NCBI GenBank assembly: GCA_041740995.1
Contig: JBGSKY010000236.1
Location: forward strand, 1 to 64,000
Length of the DNA: 64,000 bases
Reading direction: 5' to 3'
Origin: JBGSKY01 sp041740995
GTDB taxonomy: Bacteria; Planctomycetota; Planctomycetia; Pirellulales; Pirellulaceae
The notes beneath the pieces are model-generated. The model was not told the DNA's origin. It searched no databases and saw only the letters and a list, made by a program, of their open reading frames with translations. The position numbers were made by a program, and so were the translations under genes. Within the stretch, counting starts at the first letter, position 1. Each line of letters starts with the position of its first letter. This document shows positions 55,971-64,000 of this stretch, one piece after another.

Positions 55971-57011
55971 ATGTCCACAGACAAACTTCCGGTTGACCAA
56001 ACCGTCCCCTCGCCCGACAACGTTCTTGATCTTCTGGAGGCTTTTCGCCGTTCCAAGGTCATGTTCGCGGCGGTCTCTTTAGGCGTATTCGATGCGCTGC
56101 GGAACGGACCGATGTCGGCAGGCGAATTGGCCAGCAATCTTTCTTGTGACTGCGAATCGATGTCCCGCTTGTTGAACGCATGCGTTGGTTTGTCGCTGCT
56201 GCGAAAGACCAATGACAAGTTTACCAATACCGAATCGGCGAGTACCTATTTGACGAGCGATTCGCCACGACGCATGACGGGCTATATCGAATACTCCAAT
56301 TCCGTGATGTGGAAGATGTGGGGCAATCTCGAAGACGCAATTCGCGAAGGGACCCATCGCTGGAAACAGACATACGGATGGGACGAGCCAATCTTTTCAA
56401 GCTTCTTTAAAGACGACGCGGCCAAGCGTGAGTTCTTGATGGGAATGAACGGGTTCGGCATGATTACGTCGCCAGTGATCGTCAACGCAATCGACCTCAG
56501 CGGATTTCGAAAGTTGGTCGATCTTGGTGGGGCGACCGGACACTGGGCCATCGCGGCTTGTCAGCGGTGGCCGCAATTGAAAGCCATCGTCTTCGATCTG
56601 ACAACGGCGATTCCGCTGGCCGACGAGATGATCGCGGCTAGTTCGGTGTCGGATCGTATTGAAACGATTGGCGGAGATTTTTTCGAGACGCCGCTCCCGA
56701 GTGGAGATCTATATTCCTTAGGTCGCATCTTGCACGACTGGGAGGAGCCCAAGTGCATCCTTTTGTTAGGGCGAATCTTCGACGCATTACCGTCGGGTGG
56801 TGCGGTAATGATCGGCGAGAAAATTTTGAACGAAGCGATGGACGGTCCACGTTGGGCATTGATGCAGGACCTAAATATGCTTGTGGTCACCGAAGGCAAA
56901 GAGCGATCGCTCAGCCAATATTCGGAACTGCTTCAAAGCATTGGTTTCAGAAAAATTATCGCAAGTCGGACTGACAAACCGCTCGATGTGATTTTGGCAT
57001 ACAAGCCGTAG
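55971..57011 (+). CDS. SAM-dependent O-methyltransferase (ASMT/COMT-like)
   Basis: The 346-residue protein has an N-terminal winged-helix dimerisation domain (LLEAFRRSKVMFAAVSLGVFDAL and GPMSAGELASNLSCD). A Rossmann methyltransferase domain follows, with LVDLGGATGHWAIAA as the SAM loop, IVFDLTTAIPLA, GGDFFETPLPSGD and a LGRILHDWEE motif in which the His-Asp pair is the usual catalytic site. It methylates hydroxyl groups of small aromatic or polyketide-like substrates. The ATG at 55971 gives the normal start; the frame continues to 55896 without family similarity. It converges on the acyltransferase gene ending at 57083. Confidence 0.92.
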   Translation: MSTDKLPVDQTVPSPDNVLDLLEAFRRSKVMFAAVSLGVFDALRNGPMSAGELASNLSCDCESMSRLLNACVGLSLLRKTNDKFTNTESASTYLTSDSPRRMTGYIEYSNSVMWKMWGNLEDAIREGTHRWKQTYGWDEPIFSSFFKDDAAKREFLMGMNGFGMITSPVIVNAIDLSGFRKLVDLGGATGHWAIAACQRWPQLKAIVFDLTTAIPLADEMIAASSVSDRIETIGGDFFETPLPSGDLYSLGRILHDWEEPKCILLLGRIFDALPSGGAVMIGEKILNEAMDGPRWALMQDLNMLVVTEGKERSLSQYSELLQSIGFRKIIASRTDKPLDVILAYKP

Positions 57012-57082
57012 CATCTCGGCTCAACAACTTGCGAGCCCATATCGTTAGCCGCAGAAGTCGAAAACGCAAGGCGTTTTTGGTC

Positions 57083-58531
57083 CTAAAAGTTGATTAGGCG
57101 TGAGACATAGTCTTCAAACAATCGATCGACCTCCGCCTCTGTGAACACCCAACCATCAAAGACCACTGACACGCTAAGTCGTTGGTTGTATCGGCACAGT
57201 CCGATTCCCATTTGGGTTCCTGGACGTATCGGCGGCCAGCCGTAGAGTGCGTGCAATTTTAAATCGCCTGCTGTTGATCGACCGTGCGAATCACGCTTGT
57301 CTCGCCTTTGCCGGGCGGTCACGTCGCCCAGGTTGGTTACGACCGAGGTGGCAAAGCTGATCGGCCAACTCATCACCGCTCGAGCGACAGTTCCCAGGTT
57401 CTTCGCGATTTGGAACAAGTTGACGAAGTCGTTGCCCAGGTTCAACTTGCGAATCATTTCCATTTGTTGCTTAACACTCGCAATCAACGCTAGTCCACCG
57501 CCGGATAGTTTTTGATCGGAAACGATGAAAGCGAAACCGATTTTATTGGTCGCTGACAATCGCACATCGGCCCGGATTCGCATGTCGATTGGGATCGAGA
57601 CACGCAGCCGATGTCGCTTGGAGCCTTCGCGGTTTTTGAATTCATTTGCAGTCTCAAGGAACGCGGCAATAGCCCATTCGTTCACGTGGATCGAGTTATC
57701 AATGAAGTTATCACGTAACTGATGCATTGTTTCCAGATCGAGATCTCGACAACGGAAGATCAGTGATTCTCGCGATTGCGAATCTGCCAGCTTACGTTGC
57801 CGCTTACCGAAACGACGCAGAGGTGCAGGTCCGCGAAAATGGAAATGGTACGCGTGAACTAATTTCTCCCACCATGTCGAACTGCGATTGCTCGCATCTG
57901 CTTTGGCGGCCGGACATTCACCGCGATTGAGCAAACGATTTTGGTCAAGTGTTCGCCAGCGATGGTTCTCGCCATTCCCTTCGACCAGGGAGTCGTAACG
58001 CGCTGTCAGATCTTCTATCAGGACTCGCATCCCAAGACCATCACAAGCGGAATGTTGTACATCGAAAGCAATGCAAGTCGTCGTTACATTTTGGATTATC
58101 GCGATGCGAAAGTTCGCAATCGAATCGCTGGTTGCTTGGCGTTCGATTTTCGCCAACAAACTTGCGACTTGAGCCGGATCATCGTGAATTTTGGAATCGA
58201 TATTGTCAGGCGATTGTGACTGATCTTGTCGATCGACCCATGCTACTTGATAGCTCGGTGATTCCGGCATTTCCCATCGCTGATCATAGTCACCAATCGT
58301 TGCCAGCAGCATTGGGTGGCGAAGCATGGCTTCATCGAGCGATTGCTTCCACGCTTGCGGGTCCAATGTTCCGTCGAGCGACATAACGATCTGAAATCGT
58401 TTGGGATAATTCGGCAAGTCATCCCAGGTCAAGAATCTTTCCATGACGGTCAGCGGCAATGGAAACAGTTCATGTCCTTCGATCCGTTCGCGGACTACGG
58501 TCACGCGTTTCCATTGGAGCGAGCTAACCAT
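57083..58531 (-). CDS. Condensation-domain-like acyltransferase (wax ester synthase/PapA-type)
   Basis: The 482-residue protein resembles condensation-type acyltransferases. Residues near the start (ELFPLPLTVMERFLTWDD) fit the N-terminal strand, and FDVQHSACDGLGMRVL carries the active-site motif as QHSACDG: the catalytic second His is present and the first His of HHxxxDG is Gln. A late VVTNLGDV stretch fits the C-terminal half. It would join an acyl chain to an alcohol or amine. The ATG at 58531 overlaps the stop of the upstream FabL-like gene by 8 bases, so translation is probably coupled; an ATG at 58549 is the alternative. Confidence 0.85.
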   Translation of the reverse strand: MVSSLQWKRVTVVRERIEGHELFPLPLTVMERFLTWDDLPNYPKRFQIVMSLDGTLDPQAWKQSLDEAMLRHPMLLATIGDYDQRWEMPESPSYQVAWVDRQDQSQSPDNIDSKIHDDPAQVASLLAKIERQATSDSIANFRIAIIQNVTTTCIAFDVQHSACDGLGMRVLIEDLTARYDSLVEGNGENHRWRTLDQNRLLNRGECPAAKADASNRSSTWWEKLVHAYHFHFRGPAPLRRFGKRQRKLADSQSRESLIFRCRDLDLETMHQLRDNFIDNSIHVNEWAIAAFLETANEFKNREGSKRHRLRVSIPIDMRIRADVRLSATNKIGFAFIVSDQKLSGGGLALIASVKQQMEMIRKLNLGNDFVNLFQIAKNLGTVARAVMSWPISFATSVVTNLGDVTARQRRDKRDSHGRSTAGDLKLHALYGWPPIRPGTQMGIGLCRYNQRLSVSVVFDGWVFTEAEVDRLFEDYVSRLINF

Positions 58532-59291
58532 GCAAGGCGGCTCCGCCATCGACGATGATCGTTTGTCCCTGGATCAGATCGGACGACGATGACAGCAAGA
58601 AACGAATGACGCTGGCCACGTCGTCCGGCAACAACTCACGGTCATTAGCGATTAACATTCGCTCTTGGACCGCTTTGAAGAATAAATCCGAACCTGGAAG
58701 ATTCGCTGTTGCATCGGTACGCACCAACCCAGCAAGCACACAATTAAAGTAGACGCCCGACGGCCCAAGCTCTAACGCTAAATGCCGTACCAACGCCTCA
58801 AGTGCAGCCTTGGACGCGCCGATCAGCCCGTACGCTGGAAGTGCACGATACGAACCATGACTTGATAGTGTCACAAATTTGAAAGGTGAACTTCGACGTT
58901 CGTAGAAAACGCTGGCCGCTTGAGCGAGTAACATCAGCGGACGAGCGTTGATGTGCATTGCTCGATCAAACTGTTCTGGCTTTGCGGCCGAAATATTGCG
59001 GAAACCGCCGCCAGCGGCGTTGCTGACGATGCCATCAATCGATCCCCATTCGTCAGCCACACAGTCCATCATTTGCCGAACGTCAGTTGGCTCGGAAACG
59101 TCCGCCTTAATTACCAGTGCTTGTTGACCGAGTTGTTCGATTTCGTCAGCCACACTGACGGCAGCCGATTCATTGGACAGATAATTGACGATAATATCAC
59201 AACCGCTGGCAGCCAACAGCAGCGCAGTCGCGCGACCGATCCCGCGTGAGCTGCCGGTAATGAGAATTCGTTTGCCTTGTAGATCGTCCAT
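58524..59291 (-). CDS. FabL-like short-chain dehydrogenase/reductase (enoyl-ACP reductase III type)
   Basis: The 255-residue SDR has the NADP(H) motif ITGSSRGIGRATALL, VSNAAGGGFRN, INARPLMLLAQAA and GLVRTDATANLPG. The catalytic pair is Tyr154 and Lys161 in YGLIGASKAALE, spaced Y-x6-K as in Bacillus FabL, not the Y-x3-K of most SDRs. Together with the end motif IRFLLSSSSDLIQGQTII this supports an enoyl-acyl reductase role. It is translationally coupled to the condensation-type acyltransferase, which suggests the two build or transfer an acyl group. Confidence 0.88.
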   Translation of the reverse strand: MDDLQGKRILITGSSRGIGRATALLLAASGCDIIVNYLSNESAAVSVADEIEQLGQQALVIKADVSEPTDVRQMMDCVADEWGSIDGIVSNAAGGGFRNISAAKPEQFDRAMHINARPLMLLAQAASVFYERRSSPFKFVTLSSHGSYRALPAYGLIGASKAALEALVRHLALELGPSGVYFNCVLAGLVRTDATANLPGSDLFFKAVQERMLIANDRELLPDDVASVIRFLLSSSSDLIQGQTIIVDGGAALHG

Positions 59292-59448
59292 AACCCGTCA
59301 GTTTAACTCTGTCTGGAAGAATTACTATCTTGCGGAACGAAGTCTCGGCAAGTCAATTAGCCGTGATTTCCGATTGTAACGGCAGGGCGAGTATTCTTTA
59401 GCGTAACGACGCACGCCGTCCTGATCGCCGGGCTAGTGGACTCAGAGC

Positions 59449-59510
59449 CTATCGGAAAAGGGGTCTGACCCTCTCCGTTCCTCCAAAGGGTCAGCCCCCT
59501 TTTCCGATAG
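59449..59510. repeat. Long imperfect palindrome, REP-like
   Basis: Two 24-base arms (59449-59472 and 59487-59510) are reverse complements with a single mismatch and enclose a 14-base loop. The core contains GGGTC-type steps and the arms are rich in A/G and C/T. It lies between the FabL-like start and the ABC permease stop, in about 280 bp otherwise empty of genes (59292-59573). It could be a repetitive extragenic palindrome or act as a transcription end for the leftward transporter operon. No T-run follows. Confidence 0.6.
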
Positions 59511-59573
59511 ATTCTTTGTTATTAACGGCAGAACCGGAAGGCTGGCGCCTACCGCAAAAATTTACTCGTGCGC

Positions 59574-61832
59574 TCAAACTGCATTGGCGGCAACTGAGCT
59601 CGCTGGGTTCGAATCAGTCACTTTCGCGAAACGTGCTCGCGTCACAGTTTTGGCTGGCGAGCGGACAAAATATGCCATCGCAGCTATCGTCAACACCGCG
59701 CTGATTGCGTGCCAATTTCCTGTGTACTCGAACCCCATATCGGATCCCAAGCGGACGAACGGTTGCAAGATTGCTGGCGGTTCGGCAAAGATTGTGCCCA
59801 ACCGAACAAGGATCATCGACAACGAATTGTGGCACACGTGAATCAAGATACAACAGACAACTGAACCAGTTCGCCAAGCGACAATGCCCAGTACAAGTCC
59901 CATCGCTGAGGCAGAGATCGATTGCTGCAACACTCCGTGAGATAAACCAAAGAGGACCGAAGTAACAAAAATCGCCCGCACGGTTCCGCGATGGCTCGCC
60001 AGTCCAGCGAAAATGAAACCGCGAAAAGCGAGTTCTTCACAGATCGCTGGAATGACGGCCAGCACCATCAGGAGACTCACCAGCGGGGCCGCGCCCAGCA
60101 AAGCGTCGATGCCTGACAAGGCGGCCTTGGTTTCCTCACCGAAAGGGAATTCTGCTTGAATGCTCTGCGCAAAATAGACATAGCTTGGATGCAAGCTGAT
60201 CGCCAAAACCATCGCGACGGCAAAATCTAAAGGGCTGACTCGATGCAGACGAAGTGCTTTGCGAATCGATGTGGTCAAGAAGATTGCCATAATCAAACAG
60301 GGTGCGAGGATCATCGCAAGCTGTACAGCGATTGTCGACCGAGCGATATTCTCCCAAGTCAGCTCACCACCTGCGGATTGCAGCCGACCGTAGAACAAAG
60401 CGACCAAAACAATTGCGCCACAAACCATCGCCATCATCGGCGAGGCAACACTGCTGCGGTCTCGCCAGAGGTGTTGCAGCCAAGCCGCCATATCAAAGCG
60501 ATCGGTTTCGCGGAACAACACCGTGTCGGTCTCGAACTGCCGAATCGCCCAACGCGTGGCCAACCAGCAACTGATTCCCGTGATGAGAATGACCAGTGGC
60601 GAGTAAAGCAGAGCTTCAGCGTAATTGCCCTCGACCAATGACCGCGAAAGAAGGATCGCACCGGCAACTGGAAACATACTCGTCCCAATCGACAAATGAA
60701 CGCCTGGCAACATCGGAAGCATGACCATTGGCAATCCGACTAGAAGCAAAGGCATCAGGTAATATTGACCCTCTTTGCTGCTCCGCGCCAAGGCTGCGAT
60801 GGCGAGCGCCACAGCGCTGAAAAGGATCGAAATCGGCAACAGCAAGACGAGCAACCAACCGATTGAATGCAGCGGGAGCGGCCCCATCAGCACGGCGTAT
60901 TCCGGCTGGACGCCAGCAAATTGACCGGCGACGACAGAAATCGTAATTTGCATGCTGAGCAAGTTTAAGATCGCTGTCATCAAGCTGAAGCAGATCACGG
61001 CGAACAGTTTTCCGTAGACGATTTCGCGCCGCGTCGCAGGTCCGCTGAGCAGCGTTTCCAGCGTTCCACGTTCCTTTTCGCCAGCACACAAATCGATGGC
61101 TGGATAGAAAGCTCCCGTCAAAGCCCAAACGAACATGATCAACGGCAAGACCTTGGCCCACAACATGACTTGCTTGCTCTGGTCTTCAGAGATATCGAGT
61201 GTTTCGACATTGGCTGGTTCAAGAACTTGCAGATCGATTTGACTGGCTTGCAATTTTTTGCGTAGCGACTGCTGCTGCCAATTGTCGATTAAGCTGTGAA
61301 CATGCGAAGCGGCAAGTTGCGAATTGTCTGTCGCAAGATTAGCGACTATTTGAAATTGAGGATTGTCTTCTACGGTATTGTTTTCGGTCGCACTGACGTA
61401 AAGGGCCGCGTCGAAGTCCGATTGCCTCAACCAACTGCGGGTTGCTGACTTTTCCAGTGAGTTCGCCACGCCTGGTGCAGAGGCGACGTTTGGCGGCGCA
61501 GCATCAGCACTGTCTGGCATTTGAGACAGAAAGTGCCAAGTGATTTTATTGCCTTGAGGATCGCGAGATTCAGCCGAAACGATCGCTTCATCGACCGTCT
61601 GTGCCGTGTCATCAGCAGCTGGCGGCAAAAAATCGGCTGGCAGGTTTTCCGAACCAAAGACCGCTAGGCTCAAATGCCGCGTCGTCCGCAATTGGGCAAC
61701 TTGCAACATCAGCAAACCCATTATTGGGTAGAGCATCAGCGGCAAAACAAGGATCGTAAACATGGTTCGACGATCACGGATTTGATCTCGCAATTCTCGA
61801 ACGAACAGCCATCGAACTCGATTCCAATTCAT
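59574..61832 (-). CDS. ABC-2 type permease fused to CPBP intramembrane protease domain (NatB-like)
   Basis: The 752-residue protein starts with an ABC-2/NatB permease: VRELRDQIRDRRTMFTILV, a large periplasmic loop of about 170 residues, and five further helices including the ERGTLETLLSGPATRREI motif. After a second set of helices, a CPBP domain carries EELAFR (Glu599, Glu600, Arg604), LFGLSH and HVCHN, the metal-binding motifs of CAAX-protease-like membrane enzymes. It overlaps the ATPase gene by 4 bp (ATGA), so the two form one transporter. NatAB pumps export Na+ in Bacillus; the actual substrate here is unknown. Confidence 0.92.
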   Translation of the reverse strand: MNWNRVRWLFVRELRDQIRDRRTMFTILVLPLMLYPIMGLLMLQVAQLRTTRHLSLAVFGSENLPADFLPPAADDTAQTVDEAIVSAESRDPQGNKITWHFLSQMPDSADAAPPNVASAPGVANSLEKSATRSWLRQSDFDAALYVSATENNTVEDNPQFQIVANLATDNSQLAASHVHSLIDNWQQQSLRKKLQASQIDLQVLEPANVETLDISEDQSKQVMLWAKVLPLIMFVWALTGAFYPAIDLCAGEKERGTLETLLSGPATRREIVYGKLFAVICFSLMTAILNLLSMQITISVVAGQFAGVQPEYAVLMGPLPLHSIGWLLVLLLPISILFSAVALAIAALARSSKEGQYYLMPLLLVGLPMVMLPMLPGVHLSIGTSMFPVAGAILLSRSLVEGNYAEALLYSPLVILITGISCWLATRWAIRQFETDTVLFRETDRFDMAAWLQHLWRDRSSVASPMMAMVCGAIVLVALFYGRLQSAGGELTWENIARSTIAVQLAMILAPCLIMAIFLTTSIRKALRLHRVSPLDFAVAMVLAISLHPSYVYFAQSIQAEFPFGEETKAALSGIDALLGAAPLVSLLMVLAVIPAICEELAFRGFIFAGLASHRGTVRAIFVTSVLFGLSHGVLQQSISASAMGLVLGIVAWRTGSVVCCILIHVCHNSLSMILVRLGTIFAEPPAILQPFVRLGSDMGFEYTGNWHAISAVLTIAAMAYFVRSPAKTVTRARFAKVTDSNPASSVAANAV

Positions 61833-62629
61833 CTTGCACTCCCGGCGGCAACCAAGTTCGGAGCTTCCTGTGACGATGTTCGCTCGCGATCGGCGTCGGT
61901 CAGCAGCCTGATAAAGAGTTCTTCGAAGTCACTTTCTTCATGGCGATCGGAGAGCTCATCCAGCGTTCCACAATCGAGCATTTTGCCGCGATACATGATC
62001 GCAACGTGATCGCACAATCGTTCGACTTCTCGCATGATGTGCGTCGAGAAGATGATGCAGTGCCCATCCTTTTTTAAGTCAGCAATGATCTCTAGCAAAG
62101 AACGCGCGACCAGCACATCTAAACCGATTGATGCCTCATCAAAAATGAGGACTGCTGGCTGGTGGATCAGGGCCCTCGCGATGGAAACTTTCTGCTTCAT
62201 GCCAGTCGACATTTTGGCGCCGGGGCAGTTGCGGATTTCGTTTAGCTGCAATCGCAAAAAAATTTCGTCGATTCGCGACCGGATCAATTCTTCGGCCAAA
62301 CCGTGCAAACGTCCGAAGTGTTGAACAATCTCAAAAGCGGTCATACGATCGTAAATTGCCGTGTTGTTTGAAACAAAACCGATGTGCTGTCGGACAATGT
62401 CAGGGTCGAGCACGACGTCGGACCCGTTGACGACCACGCTACCTTCAGTCGGCGAGAGGATCGTTGCCAAGATCCTAAGAGTGGTTGATTTTCCCGCACC
62501 GTTGGGGCCTAACAGTCCGAAGATTTGCCCTGAATAAGCACTGAAACTGACTCGATCCACCGCTCGGAACTCTCCGAGCCGGAAATCTGAATAGGTTTTT
62601 GATAAATTAGTGACGCAGACGGCGTTCAA
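61829..62629 (-). CDS. ABC transporter ATP-binding protein (NatA-like)
   Basis: The 266-residue ATPase has Walker A GPNGAGKST (41-49), a Q-loop-like VSNNTAIYDRM, the signature region in the NatA-type form MSTGMKQKVSIARAL, Walker B VLIFDEAS and a switch His in IFSTHIM. The ATG at 62629 begins just before the first strand (NAVCVTNLSKTYSDF). It forms the transporter with the overlapping permease-CPBP gene and is the first gene of that leftward pair. The C-terminal 30 residues are not part of the core fold. Confidence 0.94.
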   Translation of the reverse strand: MNAVCVTNLSKTYSDFRLGEFRAVDRVSFSAYSGQIFGLLGPNGAGKSTTLRILATILSPTEGSVVVNGSDVVLDPDIVRQHIGFVSNNTAIYDRMTAFEIVQHFGRLHGLAEELIRSRIDEIFLRLQLNEIRNCPGAKMSTGMKQKVSIARALIHQPAVLIFDEASIGLDVLVARSLLEIIADLKKDGHCIIFSTHIMREVERLCDHVAIMYRGKMLDCGTLDELSDRHEESDFEELFIRLLTDADRERTSSQEAPNLVAAGSAR

Positions 62630-62968
62630 TTGACGGACCTTTGCGAGAAGGCTGTAGGTTGTCGGAACGTCGCGACCAACGATTGCAAAACGGCGCAGCC
62701 CACGACATTAGAGCCTGCCTTGCACAATCGGTCCTGTTGACCCAGACTGCAATAAATCGCCAAAAAGCCACTAATTCGGAGTGAACTAAAGAGAAAAATT
62801 AGTTAAAATCGGCAAAGTCCATCGACTTGGGAATCTGGCTACGTATAATCCAGTGTGAATTGCTTTCTTTAAGACGTGTGCGTCGGAGCGGAACTTTTTC
62901 ACGCTGACGTTCATCTGAAACATTGAAATTTTAAGACAACACGGCTTTACCATTTTTTGGGGTATTTA
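62630..62968. other. Divergent intergenic region with a possible promoter
   Basis: About 340 bp between the ATPase gene and the last rightward gene. A TATAAT at 62844-62849 with a TCGACT 16 bases upstream (62822-62827) is a possible promoter for the rightward gene. I see no gene, tRNA or repeat in the rest. Confidence 0.4.
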
Positions 62969-64000
62969 ATGTCGATTCGAATTCATCTGCGAACTTTACT
63001 TGCGTCAGCCGCAGTGCTCGGCATTTCAGGTAGTGCTTTCGCACAAGAAGCGATGCCAGCCATTTCTTCGTCGCAAACCGGACGGCCGGTTTCCGTTAAT
63101 TCAGCGAACCGAGCACTCAATGACTTGTTTCTGAATCAATGGGTGCAAGCTCGTGCTAGTGGCGAATTAATCGGCCGCGTGATGCGAGTCCAGGGTGATG
63201 CCGCGATTCCCGCTGGCGGATTCCGAGTTTCCGTCGTTCAAAACGGACAACTAGTTTCAGACACAATGTCAGACGGCCAAGGAGCGTTTTCACTCTCCAA
63301 CGTCGGACCCGGACATTACACAATCGTCAGTCGCAGCGACAATTCGATTGGTTCTTTTTCACTGGTAGTGTTGGCCCCAGAAGCTGGCCGACATCTGCCT
63401 GCCGACGTGACGATCCCAGTCGCTACGGTGGTTGGTGGTTCGCTCCAGACAATTATGGCTGCCAGCCGAGCTCCTGGACAGAACGTTGATCTGAACCAGC
63501 GAGGATTTGATGGCGATCCACTTGGCGAGAACCGAATTCCTGCTGGACGAGACTGCGAATACGTTTTGAAAGCTGATGGTTCGCTCGAAGGCCGGATTTC
63601 TCGACCTGGTACTGCACCAATGGCTAGCGACTTGGCTAATACGACTGTCCAGCTATTCGAAAATGGACGCGAGATTGGTCGCACGAAGACAGACGTGAAC
63701 GGTGTTTACAGCTTCGCCAACCTACGTCCCGGTGCTTACGGCCTCGTTGCGAGCGGACGTCCAGGCTTCTTAGCTTTTGGATTCTGTGCCGTAGCTTATC
63801 AGCCTGAACTTTCTAGCAACACACTATTGGACGGATCGCGATTCGTTGCGGCGGCTGCACAAAGCGGTGACAGTGGCTCACTTAATGGTGAACCAGGCGA
63901 ACCAACCGATGAAGATGATAGGGTCTTGGTGCCAGACGACCAAGGTTTGGCCCTAGTTCCGGATCAACTTGGTGGATTCCCTGCTGGCGGTGGCGCCCCA
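62969..64000 (+). CDS. Secreted protein with carboxypeptidase-regulatory-like repeats (3' partial)
   Basis: The frame from ATG 62969 is open to the right edge (344 codons). A signal peptide is clear (MSIRIHLRTLLASAAVLGIS, cut near AFAQ). Two carboxypeptidase-regulatory-like (prealbumin/SdrD-type) domains are visible: GELIGRVMRVQ...NVGPGHYTIVS and GSLEGRISRPG...NLRPGAYGLVA, each with a GxF or GxY turn before the last strand. The visible end is Pro/Gly/Asp-rich (DDQGLALVPDQL). It is probably an exported structural or binding protein; function is unknown. Confidence 0.85.
   Translation, partial: MSIRIHLRTLLASAAVLGISGSAFAQEAMPAISSSQTGRPVSVNSANRALNDLFLNQWVQARASGELIGRVMRVQGDAAIPAGGFRVSVVQNGQLVSDTMSDGQGAFSLSNVGPGHYTIVSRSDNSIGSFSLVVLAPEAGRHLPADVTIPVATVVGGSLQTIMAASRAPGQNVDLNQRGFDGDPLGENRIPAGRDCEYVLKADGSLEGRISRPGTAPMASDLANTTVQLFENGREIGRTKTDVNGVYSFANLRPGAYGLVASGRPGFLAFGFCAVAYQPELSSNTLLDGSRFVAAAAQSGDSGSLNGEPGEPTDEDDRVLVPDDQGLALVPDQLGGFPAGGGAP

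Noticed and set aside
59601..59620. tRNA T-loop-like GGTTCGAATC string
   Set aside because: It lies in the coding end of the permease-CPBP gene and no cloverleaf can be formed around it.

Overview
The window looks like chromosomal DNA from a planctomycete, probably of the Pirellula/Rhodopirellula type (Pirellulales). This is inferred from gene content. It carries a DUF1559 pseudopilin with the H-X9-DG motif, a formylglycine sulfatase, a Tat-exported Gfo/Idh/MocA oxidoreductase, a DUF1080 protein, a Ser/Thr kinase with a DWG motif, GEVED and dockerin surface modules, and a giant surface protein whose N-terminus has an LETRRVLS-type motif. Housekeeping genes (pdxA, hisH, tsaC/sua5, pyrH, frr) are scattered among large secreted and envelope genes. 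I found no rRNA, tRNA, CRISPR array, phage or insertion sequence.

Layout: 2-4276 is the 3' part of a secreted metzincin-like protease with many adhesion-type modules and a dockerin. Next are pdxA and the Gfo/Idh/MocA oxidoreductase. At 7173-9851 a leftward operon encodes an ArsR regulator (ygaV-like), a YgaP-like membrane rhodanese and a CoA-disulfide reductase-rhodanese fusion. It reads as a sulfide/persulfide stress operon, and a perfect palindrome lies between its -35 and -10 elements. At 10427-13240 are a secreted helical-repeat protein and a pseudopilin.

From 13264 to 43603 lies the most distinctive region. It holds a TolC-like outer-membrane lipoprotein with a small secreted partner, a divergent trio (GAF-HlyD fusion, HlyD adaptor, and a PqqD-like/M50/HlyD membrane protein), an FHA protein, a 5,160-residue giant repeat protein, and a 1,892-residue receptor-like Ser/Thr kinase with a beta-propeller. 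The export genes include no ABC or RND pump, so the M50 protein is the only visible inner-membrane component. The giant protein has 14 copies of a module of about 288 residues; nine successive copies are spaced by exactly 864 bp. My inference is that the locus is an envelope export and surface-assembly system with phospho-signalling, possibly dedicated to the giant protein.

From 43659 to 55801 are hisH, the sulfatase, tsaC/sua5, a Nif3-like protein, a DUF1080 protein, an acyltransferase-3, two small envelope proteins, a 2Fe-2S ferredoxin, pyrH, frr, two small proteins and a DegT-type aminotransferase. From 55971 to 59291 are an O-methyltransferase, a condensation-type acyltransferase and a FabL-like reductase, possibly a small lipid or secondary-metabolite group together with the aminotransferase. 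From 59574 to 62629 is a NatAB-like ABC exporter whose permease is fused to a CPBP protease domain. The window ends inside a secreted protein with carboxypeptidase-regulatory-like repeats (62969 to the edge). Several starts were moved downstream of the longest frame because of signal peptides, Shine-Dalgarno sites or promoters.
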